From an uncultured Erythrobacter sp. (GTDB lineage: Bacteria > Pseudomonadota > Alphaproteobacteria > Sphingomonadales > Sphingomonadaceae): a stretch of 64,000 nucleotides of DNA. Where the stretch lies: assembly GCA_947500645.1 (NCBI GenBank), contig CANMSD010000001.1, positions 682,001 through 746,000 of the forward strand, given 5' to 3'. Positions 8,675 through 18,035 of this stretch are shown here, in pieces. Positions within the stretch are counted from its first letter, which is position 1, and every line of letters begins with the position of its first letter. Position numbers and translations under genes: made by a program. Below the pieces are notes generated by a model. The model saw only the letters and a program-made list of their open reading frames with translations. It did not search any database and was not told the DNA's origin.

Positions 8675-9850
8675 TCACGCGGTCGTTTCGATGGCCTGCT
8701 TGCCCAACGGTGCGGTGACCGGGTCGTATTTGAAGATGCCCAGCGCATCTTCGTTCTTGGGCGGATTGTCGCGCAGCTGATATGGGTCGAGCGCCTGAAG
8801 CCGATCCCCACCCACATTGGATTCTGCCTGAAGAAACGCGGCGCGCTCGACTCGCGTTTGCCCATAGAGAGAAAGCGCTGCGAGCGGGTTCGTCTCTGCT
8901 GCAAAAGCACGACCCAAAATGCCCGCATCCTCAATTGCGCTCGATGCGCCCTGCCCCATAAACGGCAGCATCGGGTGCGCCGCATCGCCCAACAGTGTGA
9001 AGCAACCCTTGGTCCATTGCATCAGAGGCTCGCGCACGAACAGGCCCCAACGGTACAGTTCGTCTTCGGGGATCGCCGCGATCACCTGATCGACATAGTC
9101 GGTCCAGCCCGCGAATACGGCGGCAATATCGTCGCGCGAGGCTTTTGCATTCCAGCTTTCCTCCGCCCAGTCGTCGGAGCGTGACATGGCCACCATATTG
9201 ACCAGTTCAGTCCCGCGCACCGGGTAGGTGACGAGGTTCCGCCCAGCCCCGATATGGTTGATATTGCTGCGTTCGACCGAGCGCGGGCCTAGCCGATCCG
9301 CCGGGATCAGCGCGCGCCAGGCGACATGACCGCTAAAGGTCGGTTCGGGCGTATCGAACAGGATATCGCGCAGGATAGAACGCAGCCCGTCGGCACCAAT
9401 CACGATATCCGCCTCGCCATGGCTGCCATCTGCGAAGGCGAGCTTCGCTATGCCATCGGATTGCTCGGCACCAACCAATTCCTTGCCGAATTGGCAATTG
9501 CCACCGAACAGGCGGACCAGCTCATCCATCAGATCGGCACGATGCATCTGGTAGTAGGATCCGCCATAGATCTCGCGGCAGGTCCGCCGGTCGATCTCCA
9601 TCAGTGTCTCTCCAGTGTGCCCGTGGAACAGCAATTGTTCGAGCGGCTCGTTCGCATTCTCAGCGAGAAATTCCGTCATTCCCAGCCATTCGAGCACCTT
9701 CACTGCATTGGGGCTGAGCGAGATGCCTGCGCCCACTTCACCAAAAGCAGGCGCGCGTTCGTAGATCACCGGATCAAACCCGGCGCGTTTCAGCGCGAGG
9801 CCTGCGGTGAGACCACCGATGCCGCCCCCGATGATAGCAATTCTAGTCAC
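8675..9850 (-). CDS. FAD-dependent monooxygenase (salicylate-hydroxylase-like)
   Basis: A 391-residue class A flavoprotein monooxygenase. It has the FAD-binding GGGIGG at residues 8-13, the GADG motif at 152-155 and the GDAAHP motif at 288-293. Relatives use NAD(P)H and O2 to hydroxylate aromatic or heteroaromatic acids such as salicylate and 6-hydroxynicotinate. The gene overlaps the upstream FAD-linked oxidase by 4 bp, so the two flavoenzymes are translationally coupled and probably act in the same route. The C-terminal tail after residue 345 is unusual and rich in Pro, Asp and Asn. The substrate cannot be deduced. Confidence 0.9.
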   Translation of the reverse strand: MTRIAIIGGGIGGLTAGLALKRAGFDPVIYERAPAFGEVGAGISLSPNAVKVLEWLGMTEFLAENANEPLEQLLFHGHTGETLMEIDRRTCREIYGGSYYQMHRADLMDELVRLFGGNCQFGKELVGAEQSDGIAKLAFADGSHGEADIVIGADGLRSILRDILFDTPEPTFSGHVAWRALIPADRLGPRSVERSNINHIGAGRNLVTYPVRGTELVNMVAMSRSDDWAEESWNAKASRDDIAAVFAGWTDYVDQVIAAIPEDELYRWGLFVREPLMQWTKGCFTLLGDAAHPMLPFMGQGASSAIEDAGILGRAFAAETNPLAALSLYGQTRVERAAFLQAESNVGGDRLQALDPYQLRDNPPKNEDALGIFKYDPVTAPLGKQAIETTA

Positions 9851-11436
9851 AGGCCGAGTGCCTCCGGATTGAGGATATTGTCCGGATCGAGCTCGGACTT
9901 GAGAGCACGCAGCAGGCTGCCCGCGCCAGCCTCGCGGTGCTGGGCATACGGGTAGGTGCGGCCGATCTGGAAATGCGTACCGCCATGTTTGCGGGTCAGT
10001 TCGGTAAAAGCAGCGACGAATTCGCGCACCAGCGCGCGCGCCTCGGCATTGTCAGGGTTTTCGGCTAGCGCGCTTGCCATTGCTTCGGGCGTAACGCGGC
10101 GGTGGTATTCGGTGAGGGCGTCCGGCCAATAGAACACCGGCTCATAGAGCACTCCGACACCGGCAATCGCAGCAAAAAACTCCGCAATCGTGACCTGCGC
10201 CGTGCTCATTCTTTCGGCGAAGTCGTCTTTCAGCGCGACATAGTCGCGGTGAAATGCACGGGCGGCTTCGGGCGTGAAAATGCCATGGATCGGCAGCAGC
10301 CGACGCCCATCGGGATGCGTGACCGGCAGCGGTGGGAATGGCGTCGCCCGGGTCATCAACGGGACGGTGTTGACGATCTCGCCGCCACCTTTGGCAAGCG
10401 CGCGGATAGCCTTGATCCGGCTGGAAAGCTCCGCCTTGTCCCGCCCTTCGACAACGAAATGCGCTGTGTACTTGGCCTTGTCGAGAAACCGCCGTCCGCC
10501 AAGCGCGATCCGCCCCATCCGGTTAAGCGCTCCGATCGGGTTTCCCGCAGCTTTGCCGACGCGCCACATCGCTTTGGCATCCTCGACCAGATCGGGATTG
10601 CCGGCATTCTGCCGCGCAACATCGCCATCCATCGCGATGACTTCGCTAGCGAGGCGCCGCTGAGCGACTTCGCCGAACATGGTCGCCATCGCATCGAAAT
10701 CATCGAACGCGAAAGAAAGGCCGTTGACGTGTACAGGGCGCGGTTCGATCTCGAGCGTGATCGCCGTCTTGATTCCCATCGCACCATTGTCGTTGGCAAA
10801 GATACCGGTGAGGTCAGGTCCGAAATTGCGATTGGCGGGTGACAGGCCAGGCGTCCCGTCGGAGCCGGTGTGAATGATCTCCCCGGTGCCTGTAACGATC
10901 TCGAAGCTCTTGACGGCATTCGCAGAAGCGCCGGTGGTGCCGGACCCGAAGGTGACCGTTCCGATGCTGATAGAGCCTGACACGGTCGCCTGGATTCCGC
11001 TCATCGGACCCCAGAAACGCGCCCGGCGGTCATGCTTGGCTAGCGCTGCATCCAACTCTGCCCAAGTGCATCCGGCCTCTACGGTGACGTGACCCGCCTC
11101 GGCGGCGATCTCGCGGACGTCGGCCATGCGCGAAAATTCAATTGCGATGGCAGCGTTATGCGGTGGTTGGAACGCCTTGGTGTAGGACATGCCTCCGCCT
11201 CGCGGGCAGATCGCAACCGAGTGCTCGCGGCAAAGCCGCACGATCTCGACCATTTGCTGGGTGTTCTGCGGGCTTATCTCGGCAAGTGGTGGGAAACCTT
11301 CAAAAAACAGATCAAGGCTGGCAAAATGCAGATCGCTCGGATCACAGCATACAGCATCCTCGCCGCAAACCCGTCTAAGCGCGGAAAGGAGCGCGTTAAA
11401 CTCCTCGACTGGTCGGCTATTGTGAGGTGCATTCAT
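9847..11436 (-). CDS. FAD-linked oxidase, VAO/PCMH type
   Basis: A 529-residue protein with an N-terminal PCMH-type FAD domain (ICPRGGGMSYTKAFQP at residues 76-91, then a Gly/Ser/Thr-rich segment GSISIGTVTFGSG near 155) and a C-terminal oxidase cap ending in LDPDNILNPEALGL, the family's usual tail. Relatives include vanillyl-alcohol oxidase, p-cresol methylhydroxylase and D-lactate dehydrogenases. They dehydrogenate an alcohol, a hydroxy acid or a phenolic side chain. It is first in a two-gene operon with the FAD monooxygenase and is divergent from the large plus-strand operon across the TTATCCG site at 11.5 kb. Confidence 0.88.
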   Translation of the reverse strand: MNAPHNSRPVEEFNALLSALRRVCGEDAVCCDPSDLHFASLDLFFEGFPPLAEISPQNTQQMVEIVRLCREHSVAICPRGGGMSYTKAFQPPHNAAIAIEFSRMADVREIAAEAGHVTVEAGCTWAELDAALAKHDRRARFWGPMSGIQATVSGSISIGTVTFGSGTTGASANAVKSFEIVTGTGEIIHTGSDGTPGLSPANRNFGPDLTGIFANDNGAMGIKTAITLEIEPRPVHVNGLSFAFDDFDAMATMFGEVAQRRLASEVIAMDGDVARQNAGNPDLVEDAKAMWRVGKAAGNPIGALNRMGRIALGGRRFLDKAKYTAHFVVEGRDKAELSSRIKAIRALAKGGGEIVNTVPLMTRATPFPPLPVTHPDGRRLLPIHGIFTPEAARAFHRDYVALKDDFAERMSTAQVTIAEFFAAIAGVGVLYEPVFYWPDALTEYHRRVTPEAMASALAENPDNAEARALVREFVAAFTELTRKHGGTHFQIGRTYPYAQHREAGAGSLLRALKSELDPDNILNPEALGL

Positions 11437-11486
11437 CGCATGTTCGTGCCCTGATCATTGTCGCATAACGAGCGATTGGCGTCCTT

Positions 11487-11504
11487 TTATCCGAGCAACG
11501 ATCA
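11487..11504. promoter_or_regulatory. putative operator, site D (TTATCCG dyad)
   Basis: TTATCCGAGCAACGATCA matches the shared pattern TTATCCG-N5-CGGnCA except for one base in the right half. It lies 51 bp from the start of the flavoenzyme operon on one side and 53 bp from the MFS start at 11557 on the other, so it could control both. This position also argues for the later MFS start. The regulatory role is inferred from recurrence. Confidence 0.5.
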
Positions 11505-11556
11505 AACGCAGTGCTGCTCATGCGGCTACCACACTGCATCGCCTAAGCGAAATGCG

Positions 11557-12909
11557 ATGACAATGAACCTTACTCCAACCGCCGAAACGGATCGGAGCGT
11601 TAATCGCTCGAGCGTTTCGGCGTGGTTCATTGTCGCGGTGCTCTCGCTGGCAGGGATCGTGAGCTACATCGACAGGCAGATCATCAACCTGCTGGTCGAT
11701 CCGATCAAGGCCGACCTCGGCCTATCCGACGTGCAAGTCAGCCTGTTGCAGGGCTTCTCCTTCGCTTTGCTCTACACTGCGATGGCTATTCCGCTCGCTT
11801 GGATCTCCGATCGGTACAATCGCAAATTGGTCATCATTTGCGGATTGGTGGTCTGGTCGCTCGCCACGTTCGGCAGCGGTCTTGCCGCAGGATTTGTCGC
11901 GCTGTTCTTTATCCGGATGATGGTCGGGATCGGGGAAGCGACCCTGGCACCCGCCGGGATGTCTATTTTGAGCGACTCCTTCACCAAGGAAAAGCTTCCC
12001 ACAGCCCTCAGCGTCTTCACCGGCACCGGTTTCGTTGGGTCCGGCCTGGCGCTGGTGGTGGGCGGATATCTCTATGCCGAAATGGAGCAACGCGGGCCAA
12101 CCACCCTGCCTTTCGGCACGTTCGAACCCTGGCAGCTAACATTCATGGCGGTCAGCCTGCTGAGCGTGCCGATCTTCTTTCTGCTGCTCGCGATCCGCGA
12201 ACCCGCGCGGAAAGAAGGCAATCAGACCATCGGTTCCGATGATGCGCCACCGGCTTTCGAGGTTGTCAGCTTCTTGCGCGAGAACGCGGCTGTGCTGTTC
12301 CCGTTGATGTTCGGTTTTTCCTGCTTTGCGGCCGCGCAATTCGGGATCGGAGCCTGGGCGCCAAGCCACTTCATCCGCGTCCACGGCTGGAGCCAGATGG
12401 AAACCGGGCAGTACTTCGGCCCCGTTGTTATGTTCGCTGGACTTGCGGGCGTCGTGTCGGGTGGGATGCTGGCCGAGCGCTTGCTACAGCGCGGGATGCG
12501 CGATGCGACACTGCTGGTGCCGATCTGCGCTCTGGTCATCGCGATACCTCTCGCCATCGCCTTTCCGCTTGCCGCTTCGCCGTGGGTCGGGCTGACCTGC
12601 CTCGCCCTGGTCCTGTTTTTCGGAACCGTGCCGTTCGGAGCGGGTGTCTCGACCTTTCCCCTCATCACGCCCAATCGTATGCGAGCGCAAGTGATCGCGG
12701 TCTATTTACTCGTCGCCAATCTGGTCGGATATTCCGCTGGACCGCTTCTGGTGGCATGGTTGACCGATGAGGTTTTCGGCGACCCACTGGCAATCGATCA
12801 ATCATTGGCCATTGCACCGCCTGCCGCGATGGCGGTGGGACTCTTGCTAGTCCTGCTTGCGCGCCGAGCGTTTCTAACCAAGGCAATCGACGAGAATAAC
12901 GATAGCTGA
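11557..12909 (+). CDS. MFS transporter, spinster-like
   Basis: A 450-residue inner-membrane carrier with about 12 hydrophobic segments. The first helix region has SYIDRQIINLLVDPIK and the loop 2-3 motif follows as DRYNRK, typical of the spinster-like MFS subgroup common in sphingomonads. I chose ATG 11557. The upstream in-frame TTG at 11458 would add 33 unrelated residues and run over the TTATCCG site. It is the first gene of an 11-gene plus-strand run ending at 22918. It probably imports the island substrate or exports an intermediate. Confidence 0.88.
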   Translation: MTMNLTPTAETDRSVNRSSVSAWFIVAVLSLAGIVSYIDRQIINLLVDPIKADLGLSDVQVSLLQGFSFALLYTAMAIPLAWISDRYNRKLVIICGLVVWSLATFGSGLAAGFVALFFIRMMVGIGEATLAPAGMSILSDSFTKEKLPTALSVFTGTGFVGSGLALVVGGYLYAEMEQRGPTTLPFGTFEPWQLTFMAVSLLSVPIFFLLLAIREPARKEGNQTIGSDDAPPAFEVVSFLRENAAVLFPLMFGFSCFAAAQFGIGAWAPSHFIRVHGWSQMETGQYFGPVVMFAGLAGVVSGGMLAERLLQRGMRDATLLVPICALVIAIPLAIAFPLAASPWVGLTCLALVLFFGTVPFGAGVSTFPLITPNRMRAQVIAVYLLVANLVGYSAGPLLVAWLTDEVFGDPLAIDQSLAIAPPAAMAVGLLLVLLARRAFLTKAIDENNDS

Positions 12910-12938
12910 AACAATACTTTACCTGATGGAGCCTGAGT

Positions 12939-14417
12939 ATGCCCACCGTTGAACTTTCGCCGACCGTGAAGTCCTTTCTCGACGCCGACAAACGCCTGTT
13001 GATCGCAGGCGACTGGACGGACGCGTCGAGCGAAGCGTTGATTGATGTCGTCAACCCGGCAGACGGCGCTCGCATTTCAGGCATTTCGGATGCAGCGCAG
13101 CAGGATGTCGACAAGGCGGTAGCAGCAGCGCGGGCAGCCTTCGAAAGCGGCCCATGGCCGGAGATGAAGCCGGGTGAGCGCTCGCGCCTGATTTACAAGA
13201 TCGCCGATGCGATGGAAGCGCGGGCCGAAGATCTGGCGCAGCTTGAAACGCTCGATAACGGCAAACCGATCAACTTCGCCCGGTCGGACGTTGCCGCTTC
13301 AATTGGAGCAATCCGATATTACGCAGGCTGGGCCGACAAGATTCACGGGTCGACGCACAACGTGAACATGCCGGGCGACTTCCATGTCTACACCCTGAAG
13401 GAACCCGTCGGTGTCGTCGCGTTGGTGGTGCCGTGGAATTACCCGCTGGTGATGGCGGCGATGAAGCTCGGCCCGGCGCTGGCATCGGGTTGCACGTCGA
13501 TCCTCAAGCCTGCCGAGGACACCTCGCTCAGCGCGCTGCTGCTCGGCCAGATCATGCTCGATGCGGGCTTGCCCGAAGGCGTGGTGAATATCGTGACGGG
13601 TTATGGCCACACGGTCGGCGCGGCGCTGGTCAACCATCCCGGCATCGACAAGATCGCCTTCACCGGCTCGACCATGACCGGCAAGACAATTGCCCACGCA
13701 GCCGCCGACAGGCTCAAGAAGGTCAGCCTGGAATTGGGAGGCAAATCGCCCAATATCATCATGCCCGATGCCGACCTCGAAGCAGCGATTCCCGCTTCTG
13801 CGCTTGGCATCTTCTTCAACAGCGGGCAGACCTGCACTGCCCCATCGCGCCTCTATGTGCACGAGGACATCGCTGAGGATGTGATCGCCGGGGTCGCGGA
13901 ATTCGGCAAGAACATGAAAATTGCGCCCGGCCTCGACGAAGAAAGCATGCTCGGCCCGCTTGTCTCAGCCAAACAATTCGAGCGCGTCAGCAGCTATATC
14001 GATGCGGGCGAGAAGGAAGGCGCAGAAGTGCGTTCCGGCGGCAAGAAGCATGGCGATAGCGGCTTCTTCCTCGAACCGACGATTATCGCCAATACGACCA
14101 ATTCAATGAAGGTGGTAAAGGAAGAGATCTTCGGCCCCGTACTCGTGACGCAGACCTTCAAGAGCGAAGAGGAAGCGATCGCGCTGGCCAATGACAGCGA
14201 TTATGGCCTCGCGGGCTGCGTCTGGACAAGCGATCTGGGCACCGGGCATCGCATGGCGCGCAAAATTCGCGCTGGCGTTATCGGCATCAACACACCGATG
14301 GGTGCGGACTGGGACGTCCCGATCGGAGGCTACAAGCAGTCCGGAATTGGCCGCGAAAACGGCCGCGATGGGCTTGAATTATATCTCCAGACCAAGTCGG
14401 TGTTCACCTCGCTGTGA
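12939..14417 (+). CDS. aldehyde dehydrogenase (copy 1)
   Basis: A 492-residue NAD(P)-dependent aldehyde dehydrogenase. The general base E265 lies in LELGGKSP and the catalytic nucleophile C299 in SGQTCTAPSR. The PWNYP and FTGSTMTG cofactor motifs are also present. It oxidises an aldehyde to a carboxylic acid in the cytosol. The next gene starts by a 4-bp GTGA overlap, so the pair is coupled. A second ALDH lies at 29.4 kb. The natural substrate is probably an aldehyde made by one of the alcohol or flavin oxidases of the island, but this is inference. Confidence 0.93.
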   Translation: MPTVELSPTVKSFLDADKRLLIAGDWTDASSEALIDVVNPADGARISGISDAAQQDVDKAVAAARAAFESGPWPEMKPGERSRLIYKIADAMEARAEDLAQLETLDNGKPINFARSDVAASIGAIRYYAGWADKIHGSTHNVNMPGDFHVYTLKEPVGVVALVVPWNYPLVMAAMKLGPALASGCTSILKPAEDTSLSALLLGQIMLDAGLPEGVVNIVTGYGHTVGAALVNHPGIDKIAFTGSTMTGKTIAHAAADRLKKVSLELGGKSPNIIMPDADLEAAIPASALGIFFNSGQTCTAPSRLYVHEDIAEDVIAGVAEFGKNMKIAPGLDEESMLGPLVSAKQFERVSSYIDAGEKEGAEVRSGGKKHGDSGFFLEPTIIANTTNSMKVVKEEIFGPVLVTQTFKSEEEAIALANDSDYGLAGCVWTSDLGTGHRMARKIRAGVIGINTPMGADWDVPIGGYKQSGIGRENGRDGLELYLQTKSVFTSL

Positions 14418-15223
14418 GCACGATCCCAACCAAGACCCGGCGCGTCGATATCGGTGATGCCGAAATCCATGTCGAGATAACCGGCAGCGGGCCTGACCTG
14501 ATGCTGGTCGCCGGTCTCGGTGGGCGCGGCGCGTTCTGGAACAAGCAGATTCAGGAGTTCGCACAGCATTTTCGCACCATCACGTTCGACCACCGCGGTT
14601 GCGGCGACAGCACGCCCGACAAGGTCGTCTACGGCGCCGAACACATGGCCAAGGATGTGCTGGCGTTGATGGACGCAATGGAGATCGAACGGGCCAATCT
14701 GGTCGGCCATTCGACCGGCGGGGCGATTGGTCAGCATATCGCGCTCGATGCGCCTGAGCGTCTGGGTAAACTGGTTCTATCTTGCAGTTGGGCCGGACCG
14801 GACACGTACCTTACCGAGCTTTTCCGCAATCGCCGCGAAATCCTGATCAGCTGCGGCCCGCTCGCATACCTCACAATGGGCACCTATCTCGCGATGCCGC
14901 CACGCGTGTTGCAGAAGCAAATGGGCGATGCGCGGCAATTCATGGAAGAGCGCTTGGCTGCGTTTCCGGGTCTCGAAGTCGAATTGTCGCGGATCAACGC
15001 CGTCTACACGCACGATCTGCGCAGCGAGGTTCATAAGATCAGCGTTCCGACGCTTTGCATCGGAGCCGAGGATGACGGCATCACACCCCCGGGCTTCACC
15101 GAGGAGTTGGCCAAGCTGATCCCCGGCGCAAATCTGCATCTGCTCGATCGCGGCGGGCATTTTTGCCCGATTGCATCGACTGAGACGTACAACCCTGCCG
15201 TGCTAGATTTCCTAAGAGTCTGA
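14414..15223 (+). CDS. alpha/beta hydrolase (enol-lactonase-like)
   Basis: A 269-residue protein of the 3-oxoadipate enol-lactonase / haloperoxidase group. The nucleophile S100 is in GHSTGG, the oxyanion region reads LVAGLGGRG, the acid is probably in GAEDDGITPPG and the histidine in DRGGHFCP. It begins with GTG overlapping the ALDH stop by 4 bp. Unlike the truncated relative at the start of the window, it keeps the normal serine. It would hydrolyse a lactone, ester or amide in the same route as the preceding ALDH. Confidence 0.9.
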   Translation: MSTIPTKTRRVDIGDAEIHVEITGSGPDLMLVAGLGGRGAFWNKQIQEFAQHFRTITFDHRGCGDSTPDKVVYGAEHMAKDVLALMDAMEIERANLVGHSTGGAIGQHIALDAPERLGKLVLSCSWAGPDTYLTELFRNRREILISCGPLAYLTMGTYLAMPPRVLQKQMGDARQFMEERLAAFPGLEVELSRINAVYTHDLRSEVHKISVPTLCIGAEDDGITPPGFTEELAKLIPGANLHLLDRGGHFCPIASTETYNPAVLDFLRV

Positions 15224-15234
15224 GGAGAGACCCC

Positions 15235-15756
15235 ATGTCTGAGCATCCCCCCATCGGTCACGTTACAAAGGGTAGATCGGTCATTGTCGGGCCGGACGAA
15301 GGCCGCTCATTGTGGCAACCGATGCCGTCACGCGGCTATGTAAATGTCAATCTGACGCCCGAAAACATGCCCTACGACACGTGGTCCAGCGGCACGCAAC
15401 TGCTGCCGCCCGGTTGCATGGTGCGCGAGCACGGTCACAAGCAAAATCACGAACTTGTGTTCGTCTATGAGGGCTCCGGCGAAGTCGATATCGACGGCGA
15501 AGTCTCCAAGATCGAAACCGGGACGACGGTGCTGTTCGCGCGCAATTGCACGCATTGGATCAAGAATACTGGCGACACCGACATGAAGATGTTCTGGGTC
15601 TTCTTTCCGCCGGGCCTGGAAGACTGGTTCTACGCCATCGGGCGCGACCGCATGCCGGGCGATGCAATGCCCGAACCGTTCGACCGGCCGGACAACGTGC
15701 AGGACGTGATGGCTAAGATGCGCTTCCTGCCGCCGCGTGGAACGCCGCCCCAATGA
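15235..15756 (+). CDS. cupin-domain protein
   Basis: A 173-residue single-cupin protein. The metal-binding set is visible: H66, H68 and E73 (REHGHKQNHE) in the first motif and H107 (NCTHW) in the second. It starts after a strong GAGGAG ribosome site. It lies between a hydrolase and an ornithine-cyclodeaminase-like gene, and its stop overlaps the next start by 4 bp. Cupins of this kind act as isomerases, dioxygenases, decarboxylases or sensors. The complete metal site favours an enzyme, but no reaction can be named. Confidence 0.88.
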   Translation: MSEHPPIGHVTKGRSVIVGPDEGRSLWQPMPSRGYVNVNLTPENMPYDTWSSGTQLLPPGCMVREHGHKQNHELVFVYEGSGEVDIDGEVSKIETGTTVLFARNCTHWIKNTGDTDMKMFWVFFPPGLEDWFYAIGRDRMPGDAMPEPFDRPDNVQDVMAKMRFLPPRGTPPQ

Positions 15757-16766
15757 TGCGGATCATCCCTCAGTCCGATGTCGAGCGATTGCTGCCCGTC
15801 GGCCCCTGCGTCGATGTGATGCGCCAGGCGATGATTGCCACATCGCGCGGGGATGTCACCTTGCCGATCCGGCAATTCATGCCGGTGCCGGGTGTGCCGG
15901 GTAAGCTCGCATTGATGCCAGGTACTTACGGCGAAGCGGGTGTGTCGAACGATGCAAGCTTCGGGATCAAGCTGGTGTGCAAATATGAGCGGCCACCCAT
16001 AAACGGTAAGCCCGACCCGCTAGGCACGCATGTCGGTATGGTGATGCTTTTCGACAGTGCCAAGGGTATCCCGCTGGCAATGGTCGAAGGTTCTTCGCTC
16101 ACCGCAATCCGCACCTCGGCGGCGAGTGCGCTGGCGACTGACCTTCTGGCCCGTAAGGATGCAAAACGGCTTGCGATTCTAGGCAATGGAGAACAGGCCG
16201 CACGCCATGTCGATGCCATGATGGCGGTGCGCGAGATCGAACATATCGATGTCTGGGGCCGCGATGCTGAGCGCTCGCAGGCCTTCGCCGACGAGACAGC
16301 GAAGCGCACCGGGCTTACCGTCAAGGTGCATGAGGATACCAAGCAAGCCGTCGCGCTGGCGGACATCGTCTGCACCACGACCTCCACCAAGGAGCCGATT
16401 CTGTCCGGCGATGCGCTACAGCCCGGCCAGCATATCAACCTTGTCGGCTCGGCCATTCCGACCACCGCAGAAGTCGATAGCGAGGCGGTCAGGCGCGCAC
16501 GTTTCGTTGTCGACTACCGCGATGCAGCGATGGCCGCTGCTGGCGAGCTATTGAAGGCCATCGAAGCCGGAATTGTCGACGAAAACCATATCGCTGCCGA
16601 GATCGGCGAGATCGCCGACGACAAGGCCGACGGGCGTCAGAGCGACGATCAGATCACGATCTACAAATCGCTCGGCGTTTCGGCGCAGGATCTGGCGGCT
16701 GCCCACGCAGTATGGCGTATGGCCGAGGCCGAAAACGGAGGAACGACCATTGATCTCCTTGCGTAG
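15753..16766 (+). CDS. ornithine cyclodeaminase/mu-crystallin family protein
   Basis: A 337-residue NAD(P)-binding protein with the Rossmann signature LAILGNGEQAARH around residues 130-145, the upstream EGSSLTAIRTSAASALAT segment and HINLVGSAIPTTAEV typical of the family. Members catalyse ornithine cyclodeamination, imine reduction, or alanine or N-alkyl amino-acid dehydrogenation. In this catabolic operon a role in deaminating or reducing a nitrogen-containing intermediate is plausible, which would fit the hydantoinase-type genes further along. Its 3' end overlaps the next gene by 17 bp. Confidence 0.9.
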   Translation: MMRIIPQSDVERLLPVGPCVDVMRQAMIATSRGDVTLPIRQFMPVPGVPGKLALMPGTYGEAGVSNDASFGIKLVCKYERPPINGKPDPLGTHVGMVMLFDSAKGIPLAMVEGSSLTAIRTSAASALATDLLARKDAKRLAILGNGEQAARHVDAMMAVREIEHIDVWGRDAERSQAFADETAKRTGLTVKVHEDTKQAVALADIVCTTTSTKEPILSGDALQPGQHINLVGSAIPTTAEVDSEAVRRARFVVDYRDAAMAAAGELLKAIEAGIVDENHIAAEIGEIADDKADGRQSDDQITIYKSLGVSAQDLAAAHAVWRMAEAENGGTTIDLLA

Positions 16767-18033
16767 CCTTAGCTTTGTGGCACTGCCACCGGCGCTCATC
16801 CTGGGTGCTTGCGCACCCGCTCCCATGGCAAGCCGTAGTGCAACCACCACGATGAGTGCTGCCGAAGGCGACGCGCTGTATTTGAAACGATACGAAGCTC
16901 AGCAGAATGCGCGAGTCAGAGGTGGCGGGTTGCCGTCATACGATCCACTCGAAGTGGTCGAAGGAGCAGCGACTGTCACACCGCTTCCCAAAGCTGAAAC
17001 CAGCCGCATAGCGCCTGAGGCGCTCGACGCCGCCGAAGCTTTTGCAGCCGAGCGCAACAGTTCCGCTTTCCTTGTCTGGCACGATAACGCGCTGGTTCGC
17101 GAAACCTATTTCGGCGATGCCGACCGCGAATACCTGATCAATTCCAAGTCGCTGGCTAAGCCTCTGACGGCGATCATCGTCGGGCGAGCAATCGCACAAG
17201 GCCATATCCAATCGCTCGACCAGCCGGTGGCGGACTTCATCACCGAATGGCGCGATGATCCAGGCAAGTCGAAAATCCTCATCCGGCATCTGCTCGACAT
17301 GCGTACGGGCCTCGCGGCGCAAGCTCAGGGGCAAGGCCCGGGCGACGTTATGAATCGGGCTTATCTCCATCCGTTTCACGATCAGGTCATCATCGACGAC
17401 TACCCGCTCGTGAACGAGCCCGGCTCTCGCTACGAATATGCCAACGCCAATAGCGAGCTGGTGGCTGCCGTGATCGCGCGCGCAACAGGGCAGCGCTACG
17501 ATCGCTATCTGACTGATGCCCTGCTCAAACCTTTGGGCGCGGCCGGTGGCACAATCTGGATTAATCGACCCGGCGGAACGCCGCATTCTGGATGCTGTGT
17601 GCAATTGCCAGCGCAGACATGGATGCGTTTTGGTCTGCTGCTGCTTGATGACGGCGTCTGGCAAAGCGACCGTTTGCTGCCCGAAGGCTATGTCGCTGCG
17701 ATGCGCACCGCCACCGACGAGAACCCGCATGCAGGGCTAGGCGTCTGGGTTCCTGGTCCCTACGTAAAGGGACGCGGGTCGCTCCACCCTTCGATGGACG
17801 CCGGTAAAACCCTGCACAGCGAGCCCTATGCAGACAGCGAACTATTCCTGTTCGACGGCAACAGCAATCAAGTCGTCTACATCATTCCATCACAAGGTTT
17901 GGTCATTGTGCGAACAGGCGGATGGTCGCCTGCGGAAAAGCCGTGGGACAACAGCTATCTCCCCAACCGCATCATAGAAAACATAGCGCGCGCACCCGGC
18001 GAGGCCGAGCCCGTTCCACAAGCGAGAAACTAG
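16750..18033 (+). CDS. beta-lactamase-family serine hydrolase, lipoprotein (copy 1)
   Basis: With a TTG start at 16750, 8 bp after GGAGG, the protein has 427 residues and opens with a lipoprotein signal peptide whose lipobox LGAC places the lipidated cysteine at C21. The class C beta-lactamase/esterase fold follows: S134-L-A-K137 (SxxK) and Y230-A-N232. A longer in-frame start upstream would bury the signal peptide. It is thus a membrane-anchored periplasmic esterase, amidase or peptidase. A paralogue ends the same operon at 22.9 kb. The start overlaps the cyclodeaminase-like gene. Confidence 0.88.
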   Translation: MISLRSLSFVALPPALILGACAPAPMASRSATTTMSAAEGDALYLKRYEAQQNARVRGGGLPSYDPLEVVEGAATVTPLPKAETSRIAPEALDAAEAFAAERNSSAFLVWHDNALVRETYFGDADREYLINSKSLAKPLTAIIVGRAIAQGHIQSLDQPVADFITEWRDDPGKSKILIRHLLDMRTGLAAQAQGQGPGDVMNRAYLHPFHDQVIIDDYPLVNEPGSRYEYANANSELVAAVIARATGQRYDRYLTDALLKPLGAAGGTIWINRPGGTPHSGCCVQLPAQTWMRFGLLLLDDGVWQSDRLLPEGYVAAMRTATDENPHAGLGVWVPGPYVKGRGSLHPSMDAGKTLHSEPYADSELFLFDGNSNQVVYIIPSQGLVIVRTGGWSPAEKPWDNSYLPNRIIENIARAPGEAEPVPQARN

Positions 18034-18035
18034 CA